Assembly: GCA_013368325.1 (NCBI GenBank)
Contig: JAACJK010000221.1
Coordinates: forward strand, 372,001-436,000
Direction of reading: 5' to 3'
DNA: 64,000 nucleotides
From: Ephemerocybe angulata
Taxonomy: Eukaryota > Basidiomycota > Agaricomycetes > Agaricales > Psathyrellaceae
In this document: positions 55,964 through 64,000 of the stretch, piece after piece
Layout of the letters: every line of letters begins with the position of its first letter
Numbering within the stretch: position 1 is the first letter of the stretch
Notes under the pieces: model-generated
The model's database searches: none
The model's input: only the letters and a program-made list of their open reading frames with translations
Told to the model about the DNA's origin: nothing
Program-made: the position numbers and the translations under genes

Positions 55964-58237
55964 ATGGCACGTCCCAAAAAGCAACGCCCCGCCGCTAAGA
56001 CAAGCTCTCCCGAGGCTTCCGAAACGCTGGCGACACTGGAGGCTGCTTGTCTTGACAATATTGACAAGTATGGGCTTGCCAAAACAACGACAACTACGTA
56101 CGGCGGCTACATAGGGAACACACGCGCTTTCCTCGAGAATCTCATAGAAGAACGTAAGAGGCTGGGTGTAAAGGACCATATCTCAAATTCCGAACTCGTG
56201 CACTCCCTCGACAAGGTCCCAAACCGGTACTCAGCATATGTCGTGCAGCTTTTCATTGGACAGAAGTGTTGTACGGGTGAGAAGCGGTGTGGGAAGTCGA
56301 CAGCAGATGGGATATACAGTGCATGGGTTAAGGAATGGTCAAAATCGTGAGCATAGAATTCATCTGAGGCTCTCAAGTCTCAACAAGTTATGGGTAGCTG
56401 ACTGACCATCCCTCGGTAGTGGGTACGGCGGCGATTACCATTGCGATCCAAAGACCGGGAAAGTGACGGGATGTCCGGCGAAGGCTTACGATGTCAAACA
56501 GCTCGTGCGGTCTGTCAAAGCCAGGGCAGCACAGAAGGGTGAGGCCACAGAACGCCATCATGCCGAGGCTATCACCATCGAGGACATGCGGTTGGTCACT
56601 AGCTGGTCTGAGTCCATTTGTCCAAACAGCGCACTTGAGAATCCAAGCCTGGGCAGTCCAGAAGCTGTAAAAGTGATGGATGCGCATGGCCTTTACCGTG
56701 CTTTCTCCACAACTGGGTTTACTATGTTTACCAGGTGAGTTGTCCCCACGTACATGCAGCCATGCCTGCAAATCCGCTCACAATTCACTTCAGAAATTTT
56801 GAGACATGTAATATACGATTTGGGGACCTCAGCTTTGATGGGAAGGGTGCTGCACCAAACTATCACCCGTACATTGGTGTCGAGCTTTCTGAGAGGAAGG
56901 GGTGGCAGAAGGCTGCGGGAAATGATGGGGTGACAGGTTAGTACATATCCTTTCCCAATTTGATATACCGTGACGACGGCAAGGAGCACAGATCAAACGT
57001 ACGAAATCTACGAGCAGCCCAACCACCGGGAAATCGACATGTACACACATTTACTCCGGTGGCTGAAATATCTCAGCCTTCGACTCGGTCGGCCTCTCCA
57101 TCGCGAAGACTACATCTTTCCGTACATTGCCCCGAATGGAGTTGTACACCCAAATACACCCATATCCTACGACACGGTCCAGAACATGCTCCAGGAGTTC
57201 GCATTGGGTGCGGGGTTGAAGAAGACACTCACAACCCACTGCTTCCGACGGGGAGGAGCGCAGTATCGATTTATGTATGCACCTATTGCCGAACGTTGGT
57301 CTCTCAATGCCATTCAATGGTGGGGAGGCTGGGCTGTAGGGGAAGGAGTAAGTCATCTCTCCCTGGCAAGCAACAGAATTGACGATTGGGATTCCATCAC
57401 AGGTTGACATCCTTCTGCGCTATCTCGTAAACTCGCTGCACAATGTCGAGAATACCTATCGTAGTGCTCTCGACCCCGACCGGGGCGCGCTTGGCGACAA
57501 GCGAGTCCTTCTAGGAAGCGACCGTCCCTGTGACCCAGTCTCGCAGGAAGATATCCTGGATTTGAAGGCATGCTTGACTGAGACGATGGAACGACTTGCG
57601 ATTACCATCACTCAGAACAGGTCCCCTCTTCTCTCGGGTCATGCGTCGCCACCGCACTCTTTCCCGGGCCCTCTCAACCCACAGCCGGATGCTGAATTCG
57701 CACAACCAAACATAAACAGGAATACACCAATGCAGCCAATGTTGGAATCCGTGCCACCCGACACATCATCCACCAGAACTGCTCGCTGCCGTGCACCAGC
57801 AATCCCCGGGGTCTTCATCCCCAACCTACCTGCAGGCTCGGGTGCATGGCGTGAGGCGATACAACAATGGGAAGGGGGAAGACCAGATGGCATGCTGCCT
57901 TTGCGAGATTGGCCTCCCGCATGGTATACCGGAGATATGAGAACCACCTTTGGCGCCAAACGAGGCGACCGTAAGACGGTCGCGGAGGAATTCTATCGGT
58001 GAGTCCAATGCTTTTATCATGTGCACCATGACTGACAAGTAGCTTGTGCTCCCCAGATTGAAGAGAGACGAAGATGAGTTTCTTCGACTCTACCCCGAAG
58101 CAAACAAAGGGTTCCGTGCCCTCCTGTCTGCAATCCAGATGCGCTCGCCTACGCATGCAAGTCGGCGTCGGGTCAGTAAACGCGGGCGCCCAGAGGAGCG
58201 TGACTCGCGAGCAAGTAGCATTGAAGCAGGAGCCTAA
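55964..58237 (+). mobile_element. Crypton-type tyrosine recombinase element (coding part)
   Basis: The recombinase gene occupying this span defines a Crypton, a DNA transposon that moves with a tyrosine recombinase and usually lacks terminal inverted repeats. I cannot mark the true ends: no terminal repeats were found next to the gene, which is normal for Cryptons. The interval given is only the coding extent. Confidence 0.7.
55964..58237 (+). CDS. Crypton tyrosine recombinase with GCR1_C-like C-terminus
   Basis: Exons 55964-56346, 56420-56734, 56794-56936, 56992-57347, 57403-57998 and 58057-58237 give 657 aa with all phases agreeing and no stop. The N-terminus is basic (MARPKKQRPAAK). Residues 16-150 look like a core-binding helical domain (YGGYIGNTRAFLENLIEERK). 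The catalytic part has a box-I-like R-N-F-E at 233-236 followed by IRFGDLSF, an HxxR motif in THCFRRGG (H363, R366), a WWGGWAVGEG segment and a candidate nucleophile in LLRYL (Y406), so the whole R-H-R-Y set is present. After a Pro/Ser-rich linker, residues about 546-620 (WREAIQQWEGG, LRDWPPAWYTGD, VAEEFYRLKRDEDEFLRLYP) match the GCR1_C DNA-binding domain that many fungal Cryptons carry. It would cut and rejoin DNA in the nucleus to move the element. Apparently intact. Alternative: a domesticated regulator derived from a Crypton. Confidence 0.85.
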
Positions 58238-58370
58238 GGGCTGCGTACAGACTGTACTTAGATACGCATATAGCTGTGGAATCCGTTAGGAATTCCAAAC
58301 AATATTCAATGTCCATGCAACTGCCCGAGAATCATGAATAAGGGAATTCCAGACTATGGCATACGTGTGT

Positions 58371-58480
58371 TGTGCACACGCAAAGCAGCAGAGAGTAGCG
58401 CGCGGAATGAATGCATGCAAGACGTGCGCTGTGCACACGCAAAGCAGCAGAGAGTAGCGCGCGGAACAAACGCATGCAAG
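58371..58480. repeat. Direct repeat, two 51-bp copies, 59-bp period
   Basis: 58371-58421 and 58430-58480 both begin TGTGCACACGCAAAGCAGCA and end GCATGCAAG, with three substitutions. They lie 130 bp after the recombinase stop codon. Confidence 0.85.
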
Positions 58481-58589
58481 GGGGCGGACCGACCTCACAC
58501 ACTTGTGGCGAGCACACGGACTGCACTATAGGGCTTCGGTGGGACCTAACTAGAGCCAAGGGGTGCCACTGAGGGCTACAGCCTCTCGC

Positions 58590-58661
58590 GAACATTGCGA
58601 CACCCCCGCAACGCACAAGATCACAGAACATTGCGACACCCCCACAACGCACAAGATCACA
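58590..58661. repeat. Tandem duplication of 36 bp
   Basis: 58590-58625 and 58626-58661 are adjacent copies (GAACATTGCGACACCCCC...AAGATCACA) that differ at one base. Confidence 0.9.
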
Positions 58662-59209
58662 ACGGAATTACACTCCTTCAGAGTGACCGTACAAAATAGG
58701 TAAGGAAAAAGGATAATAAAGAAGCTCACCGTTTTCGCAGCATCCAGATTCTGCGCGCAGACTATTGGCATGCGCCCCAATCCGTGTACGATGCCTGGTG
58801 TGGCTTCAAGAACCGGGGGGACGCGACACCTTTGACTGGCCATTGGAACTGCGACAGGAAGCAAAAACAAGAAGGGAGGCTGTGGTTATATAGGAAAGGG
58901 CGGGGCGCAGGGTTGCCGCAGCAACGAGTAAGTAATGAACAAAGAACCAAGAAAGAAGCTCACCCATCACAGACACATCAGAAGCCGAGCATTGTCCTGA
59001 CCAGATGCATAGTAACACACCAGGCATTGTCTGCTGCGCCGTTAAGCAACCGTTAAGAGCTACTCACCCAGGTCAGTGGAGAGAAAAGGGAAAGAGAGAG
59101 CCTGAGAGGAAAGCACAGAGCAGAGCGAGGGAATCTGCACAAAGCCAAAAAGCCGAACCCCGAGTCACCATTCATGCTTGGAAATGAATGGAATTCAATT
59201 CAGGGTCAA

Positions 59210-59225
59210 GTCGCGTCGACGCGAC
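59210..59225. repeat. 16-bp CpG-rich palindrome
   Basis: GTCGCGTCGACGCGAC is a perfect palindrome followed by a further GCGACGAA. It contains six CpG steps. Confidence 0.8.
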
Positions 59226-59810
59226 GCGACGAACTCATTAATCTCGGTTCAACCGAGCAGCCGCGCGCCCAGGGCCAGGGCCAGGGGCACGATAAAGCAC
59301 GTGTTTTATTCGATAAGATAAGGAAATAGATAAGATTATGGGGGGAGCCGAACAGCCGGGCCTGCCGATCATGACAAATCTCGGCCAATCAGATGGCGGT
59401 GCCCGCCTGTAAAACGGGGTGGCGCCGGCAGCTCTGATTGGGTGGAACCCGTAAAACATTCAGCATAAGTAATAATGACATCCTTACTCACACGACAACC
59501 TAAGGCTTCGTTCGGCCTACCTCACTCTCACCAGCAGGCACCGGAAAAACATCCAGCATCCGTCCAATACCAGCGAGGCAAGTATTTGTCAAAAGAATGC
59601 GTCTGGCGGCTACCACGCATCCGTCCCGGGGATGATGTATTCCAGAATCCAGAGTTCCTGGATCCCAAGAATAAGTTCTCCAAGAATAATGAAGACATAC
59701 AATTCTCAGCGCTCCCCGTAACAGACCATACCGAGCTCCTCTAGGAATCTAAGGGAATTGTAAGCCCTAAATACAACACTCTGTGAGCACAATGGAATCG
59801 GGGTGCAGAT

Positions 59811-59841
59811 TAGGTAGGTAAATAGGTAGGTAGGTAGGTAT
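59811..59841 (+). repeat. TAGG tetranucleotide microsatellite
   Basis: A short interrupted run of TAGG units (seven, with one AAA interruption). Confidence 0.85.
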
Positions 59842-60726
59842 GAAGGCGTTGTGGTCCCACTCCGGAACTACCTCTGTACTATGATGTCATGGAAGCCCCT
59901 ATCTCCGACAAGCGCCTGCCCCTGCACGAATAGCAGGCTATACCCTGGTCAGCGACGCGCTCAACCAGTGAGTCACCTTGTTATTATTCCGAGCTATGAA
60001 TAAGTCTGTCAAGCTCATGAATCATTTATTCCGCAGATCACTTAATGCTCACCCGTCGCCACCTAGCAATCAGCGTTGCATGTGAAGGGAAGCAAAAACA
60101 GCGCACCAAGCCTGCACTGTTGAGAGAAGAGAACCTCCACAGCAGTAAATGCAGAAGCACCCCAAGCACATCTCGCTTGCATCTCGCAGTCCACAGCACC
60201 TGCACGACCCGAACACACCCATAGCCAAGCACATTCAGCCCTCTATGTATGTAAGGACGCAGTTCCGGGACACCCGTCACCATCGAACTTCTCCGTGTGC
60301 GCCACCAAAGAGGATTTGTGAGTCTCCCTAGCAGCAAAAGTAGCTCCAACATATCACCTGCATTGCAACCTGACATCGATCTCGACTTCGAGTCTTCGAC
60401 GTCGTCCCACGCGTCCTGCTCTCCCCGAAGCCAACCGAGCACCTCCGTCCCCTCCAACTGTCTCACTTCAGCTCTAGCCTCTGGACTCGGGTTCGTGACT
60501 ATGTGCGACGGTCCTATAGGCTATCACCTCGAGGCTCCTCAGGGCCTGTAGCACCTTAAAAATAGACCCTGTTTCATTTCCCCTTCCCCAGGCTCCCTCA
60601 GGCATACTCTTGCATACTCCCTGCATGCATGGCTGCCCCAGATCTGGTGCAGCCATCTCGTCACACCTCCACCCCGACCTGGTGATCTGCGTCCGCGAAA
60701 CTTACCCCATCCCCATCCTTCGCGCG

Positions 60727-60734
60727 AAGATAAC
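60727..60734. repeat. Left target-site duplication of the MITE
   Basis: AAGATAAC, identical to 61097-61104 on the other side of the element. Confidence 0.85.
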
Positions 60735-61096
60735 AGGACCCCCGTTTATCCCTCCAGATGCCGGAGGCAGATTTTGGGACTTTTGTCCGGAAATCCCTCC
60801 CGCTCAAGGGAGGAAATGTCCGGAAAATCCTCCGGCGTTTCGGTCTTTTTTTCGATTTTCCCCTAGTCTCTAAAATATTCAGAATTGTTTCGCATTTATC
60901 ACATTTTCCCCAATTTTTTCCCGTCCTCTAAAAGGCTAAAATTTTCGACATCTTGGTCAAAATGTCCGGGAAATTTTCCCAGCCATTTTGCCAAAACGCC
61001 AAATTTTGTCCGGAATAGGGGGTCCGGCATGTTTCCCAAATCCCAAATTTTTGTCCGGAAGTGCCTCCGGGATCCCAGGGCATAAACGGGGGTCCT
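60735..61096. mobile_element. hAT-like MITE, 362 bp, with 8-bp target-site duplication
   Basis: The left end AGGACCCCCGTTTAT (60735-60749) is the exact reverse complement of the right end (61082-61096), and a second matched block CCGGAGGCA lies 11 bp further in on both sides. The element is flanked by AAGATAAC on the left (60727-60734) and AAGATAAC on the right (61097-61104). Short length, no coding capacity, terminal inverted repeats and 8-bp duplications fit a non-autonomous element of the hAT superfamily. At least five copies of GTCCGG-type words (TGTCCGGAA and variants) are spread along the interior, like the subterminal transposase-binding motifs of hAT elements. The interior is A+T-rich with runs of AAATTTT. 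No transposase is present in the window. Confidence 0.85.
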
Positions 61097-61104
61097 AAGA
61101 TAAC
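61097..61104. repeat. Right target-site duplication of the MITE
   Basis: AAGATAAC, identical to 60727-60734. Confidence 0.85.
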
Positions 61105-61702
61105 ACACTGTGATTATAGAAGCTGTATGAAAGGTGATATACGGGTTTGCTTATCTGTGGCTGAGGGGATGTGAGTGACATGGATGATGGGACGAACGGA
61201 CAGCTGCGGGGCCTTCTCGTATCGGAGGCAGACGCCCGACCGACCGACCGAAGGATCAATGGGCATTTTGCCATTTGCAATGCGCGCTGCCGCGGAAGGC
61301 TGGAGACGGCAGAGCGGCAGGGGTGTCTTGTCCGGCATCTACTGTGTCGCTAAGTTCAAGCATGCAGGCCTACAGTCGGTGGTTGGAACTTGGTCGGTGG
61401 TCGTGGTATGTCGGTTTTCCACGTCCGCAAGTCTAGTCCTTTTTCTGGCGTAAGTCGAGCACTTTTGAAGTTGTACCCATAATCTGAATCCTGAGGGTCC
61501 AGGATCCAGGGCCTTGGGCAATGAGAGATATACGCTCCTCGACTTGGACAAGGCTCAAGGTGTCAATATCAAACCCCCCTGAACGAACACATGAATTCTA
61601 TAAATACACCTACAAAGTTCTGAGAAGTTCGAACCCCATCACAGACTCACAGGAAGGTAAGTAGGCTAGTACCTTCCTGGCAGAGTCTAACCATCTATCT
61701 CT
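61105..61702. other. Spacer after the MITE
   Basis: Nothing recognisable was found. Confidence 0.4.
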
Positions 61703-62470
61703 CTACGCAGCAGCAGCAGGGCTAAACGCACCTTTATGCGCCTCGATCCACTGCGTGACCCCAATTTTGCCCTTGATGATCCTGGGGTCTTCGAGCAAGC
61801 GCGCTTCGGAGCCGCCCTCGAGGTCTTCTTCGATGTCGGCGAGGTACTGGCTGAACACGTCGGGGAGGCAGATGAGCTCGGCTTTGACAACCATCCATGT
61901 GTGATTGGCCGTCCGAGGGCCTTGCGAAGGATTTCTGCGACCTGGTATCAAGAAACCAAGGCATTGGTTAGCACTGCGAATAGAACTTGAAGGGGAGGAG
62001 GATGCATGTACCTCAGGGTATGAAACAAGCTCTAGGCCCGTTAGAATGGGCTCTCTGGAGGGCAGCGTGTCGAAGTTTACGATAGCGTCAAACACGGCCT
62101 GCGCGATGTCCTCGACTGCGCCAAGGGGCACACGGCCCGTCGGAAGCGTGTTTTGGATTGCGTTGAAGTAGCCGTAGTTCCTCGCCAGGTTCTCTACAGG
62201 TTTTATTCGCATTCAATCCCAACACCCTAAAATGTGGACACGAGACTTACCGACGAACCAAGTAGGGCGGAGCGCGACGTAATTGAGGCCTTGCTTGTCA
62301 AGGTAGGTATGCACCTTCCCCATCCCGATGCGCTCAGGGCCCTTATCCGTCCTCTTATTGATAGCGCTGAGCAGAATAGGGCGCTTAACGCCCTTTCGCA
62401 CCGGCCCGGAGGAGCTTCACCGGTGCGAGACCGGTTTGGCTGGCGCCGTCAGTAATGAGGGTGCTTATGG
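61703..62470 (-). pseudogene. NmrA-like NAD(P)-binding protein, decayed
   Basis: Three pieces of an NmrA-like (atypical short-chain reductase) protein survive. They are a Rossmann start LITDGASQTGLAPVKLL (about 62455-62400), KGVKRPILLSAINKRTDKGP...GKVHTYLDKQGLNYVALRPT up to a donor near 62254, and after an intron ENLARNYGYFNAIQNTLPTG...EDIAQAVFDAIVNFD, then VAEILRKALGRPITH and WMVVKAELICLPDVFSQYLA to the stop at 61703. Between the first and second pieces the roughly 55-60 residues expected in the family are missing and the frame changes. A second frame change lies near 61900, between GRPITH and WMVVKAEL. No ATG precedes the Rossmann start in frame. Intact relatives bind NAD(P) and act as redox sensors or reductases; this copy should be inactive. 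Confidence 0.75.
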
Positions 62471-62990
62471 CTTTAAGTGTGTCGATTGGAGGTTAGAGAG
62501 GCATGGAGTTGTGTAAAGCGAGGTCGAGGATTGGAATGGGGAGATTGGATGTCGTTGGGATTCGGGGCGACGGTTGGTCCTGCCAGTGGGGCTAGCGCGA
62601 ATTTTGCTGTTGAACTCGATGCATGGTGTTAATTCAGCATAGTTGGCTCAATGGGCCGCGTTCAGTGTGAGATGCAGTAGCCAAAGACTGGGGAGAGAGC
62701 GTGTTTCGAAGAAGGAGACGACACTGGGTGAATGGAAAGGAAAAGAGAGAGCGGTGCAGGCGACCGACGCCGACCTGATTGGCTGCCTGAAAGTTGGACC
62801 TGTCGCCGGAGCGCCGAAGTTATCAAGAAACGCCACGAGCTAAAAGAGGTTAGATTTTCCACCACAGGTCCCACGAAAGCTGTCATGGAATAGTAACGCA
62901 GAGCACCCCAGTGGTTTCGACCCCAACCGCCTCCACCCCCCACACGCACACTCGAACTCAACCTTACCCTCGCCACTCACCCCATCACCC
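62471..62990. other. Spacer between NmrA remnant and small gene
   Basis: Promoter side of the 62991 gene. No other feature. Confidence 0.4.
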
Positions 62991-63317
62991 ATGTCTGTAA
63001 ATCCAACGAAGCTGAAGGCCAAGAAAGCCAACTCCCTCTCTAAAATAGCCGCCACTTGGTTTTCGTTCAACCGTGACCGTCGTTCATCCTGTTCGAATAC
63101 CGATTCTCCATCCTGCGTCGTCATACCGGAAGAAGTGATTCAATCGACAGTAGCCGCCCATGCTAGTATTGTCCGCTTTCTGGCCTCAGCTGAACTCGCC
63201 CACGAAGTGGCGCTGAGCTCGTACTATCTCTCCAACGACAAGCTGCGACGCTTCGTGCAGTACTATGAAGACACAGAGCAGCTAGAGCAGGCTGAACAAC
63301 TGAAGCAGCTCATCTGA
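62991..63317 (+). CDS. Small hypothetical protein
   Basis: Single-exon frame of 108 aa with ATG in the context CACCCATGT. The N-terminus is basic (KLKAKKANSLSKIAATW), the middle contains VIPEEVIQSTVAAHASIVRF and the C-terminus is a helical, Glu/Gln-rich stretch (YYEDTEQLEQAEQLKQLI) that could form a coiled coil. No signal peptide, membrane helix or family is recognised. It follows a pyrimidine-rich leader (CTCAACCTTACCCTCGCC), which supports a real transcript. It could be an orphan gene. Confidence 0.5.
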   Translation: MSVNPTKLKAKKANSLSKIAATWFSFNRDRRSSCSNTDSPSCVVIPEEVIQSTVAAHASIVRFLASAELAHEVALSSYYLSNDKLRRFVQYYEDTEQLEQAEQLKQLI

Positions 63318-63764
63318 CTTGGTTAGTCCGAGTCGTCCATTCCTCTACGGTCTTCCTCTGCTGACGACCCGGTAGATTATGTTTCTCCTCTCAAGCGAGC
63401 GTTAACGCCCTGCTCTTCACGAGGGCCCACTGCCAGCGGCGAGCGGGGGTGGCGCCGGAGCCGTCAGAAGCAAACAACGACAAAGGGCGCCAATGCACAA
63501 CTTAGGGGCTTGCCTGGCGCCTATTTTCTTATCTAACCTTATTCGAAGTCTCAGTCATTCAGTACCAGCAATGCATATGTGATTTAACTGCAATACCAAG
63601 CTCTACATCTAGAGCTCTAGTCCATACGATCGGTCGGAGTATAGCAGTACTTGAAATTCATCCACTCCCCACAGTTATCGTAGGAGCTTCCCTGTTAGGA
63701 GGGCACTATGGCTCCCTTTAGCTATATCTGCCAACTATATGAGAGGGAGGACAGTATCAATGGA
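63318..63764. other. Spacer containing a decayed copy of a terminal exon
   Basis: On the minus strand, about 63675-63619 reads CGEWMNFKYCYTPTDRMD and stop, a degenerate version of the terminal exon at 63834-63765 (CGSRKDFNYCYTPGTGSI). The acceptor AG before it is lost (GATAACTG where the active exon has CGCAGCTG). Nothing else is recognised. Confidence 0.5.
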
Positions 63765-64000
63765 CTACAAGTTCATATTGATAGACCCGGTGCCGGGAGT
63801 ATAGCAATAATTGAAGTCCTTGCGCGATCCACAGCTGCGAAAAAGTTACAGTCTCATCCTCCCCTATCGCAGAACTTGACATTCTGCGTGGCGTAAACGC
63901 ACAGAGTGTTCGGAGCGTCGATGCACTTTGGCGGGCCACTGTAATCGCTACAGTCGTAGCACGTAGAGCCTGCTACTTGGCGGCACCAGCTGACATAGAA
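63765..64000 (-). CDS. Secreted-type cysteine-rich protein, 3' end only (runs off the window)
   Basis: Two exons are visible: 64000-63903 (continuing beyond the right edge) and 63834-63765, joined across an intron with a GTGCGT donor and TTCGCAG acceptor. They give 55 residues: FYVSWCRQVAGSTCYDCSDY..GPPKCIDAPNTLCGSRKDFN, then YCYTPGTGSINMNL. Seven cysteines in this stretch suggest disulfide bonds and hence secretion, but the N-terminus is outside the window. The alternative unspliced frame would end earlier at 63854. Family not recognised. Confidence 0.55.

Larger units (their letters stand above)
58662..60734. other. Gene-free region with short sequence oddities
   Basis: It holds a perfect 16-bp palindrome (59210-59225) and a TAGG microsatellite (59811-59841). 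An 89-codon plus-strand frame at 59475-59744 and frames at 60038-60551 are unrecognised and not called. Confidence 0.35.

Noticed and set aside
59475..59744. 89-codon plus-strand frame
   Set aside because: No motif and no paralogue in the window; cannot be told from chance.
61560..61650. GTTCGAACCCC sequence resembling a tRNA T-loop
   Set aside because: The surrounding bases do not fold into acceptor, D and anticodon stems of a tRNA by inspection.
1..64000. CRISPR arrays, rRNA genes, tRNA genes
   Set aside because: No regularly spaced repeats with unique spacers, no rRNA sequence and no convincing tRNA cloverleaf were seen; a eukaryotic window would not be expected to hold CRISPR.

Overview
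The window looks like nuclear DNA of a basidiomycete, most likely an Agaricomycete (mushroom-forming fungus). The reasons are dense genes on both strands, many introns of about 50-60 bp with GTRNGT donors and CAG/TAG acceptors, and several families typical of this group: DUF6533 seven-helix proteins, F-box/LRR-like proteins with a short N-terminal coiled coil, DUF4246, CsbD-like stress proteins and a Crypton-type tyrosine recombinase. All exon models were assembled by eye from splice signals and reading phase; every model given closes in frame from ATG to stop, except the seven-helix gene, whose internal exons were not fully resolved, and the gene that runs off the right edge.

Layout. 1-5.7 kb: gene-poor left end, then two same-strand paralogues of a membrane-anchored galactose-binding-like protein, the second broken by an in-frame TAG. 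6.0-8.6 kb (-): a 14-exon secreted acid sphingomyelinase. 10.2-11.5 kb (+): a zinc alcohol dehydrogenase. 11.6-15.7 kb: a mirror-image block, decayed F-box(+) / CsbD(-) || CsbD(+) / intact F-box(-), an inverted duplication of a two-gene unit with the two CsbD genes head to head. 16.9-18.4 kb (+): a small secreted Cys-rich protein and the mitochondrial succinate dehydrogenase assembly factor SDHAF2/Sdh5. 18.8-24.0 kb (+): two tandem DUF4246 genes. 24.3-35.8 kb: two paralogous Zn2Cys6 transcription factors in convergent orientation, enclosing a GT32-like glycosyltransferase and an F-box-like gene; both factors carry a 6-nt microexon inside the zinc cluster. 36.1-44.9 kb: another F-box protein, a DUF1769 protein, a seven-helix DUF6533 protein and two small four-helix membrane proteins.

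44.9-48.0 kb is gene-free. 48.0-51.3 kb (-) is the plasma-membrane proton ATPase PMA1. 51.3-61.1 kb is accessory: an 85-bp tandem repeat ending in a 23-bp-arm hairpin, 147-bp-period direct repeats, an apparently intact Crypton recombinase gene with a GCR1_C-like C-terminus, more short direct repeats, and a 362-bp hAT-like MITE with 8-bp target duplications. 61.7-64.0 kb holds an NmrA-like pseudogene, a small orphan gene, and the 3' end of a secreted Cys-rich gene that runs off the right edge.

The housekeeping genes (ADH, SDHAF2, PMA1) are interspersed with lineage-specific families expanded by local duplication, both tandem and inverted, and with two classes of DNA transposon. No tRNA, rRNA or CRISPR array was seen.
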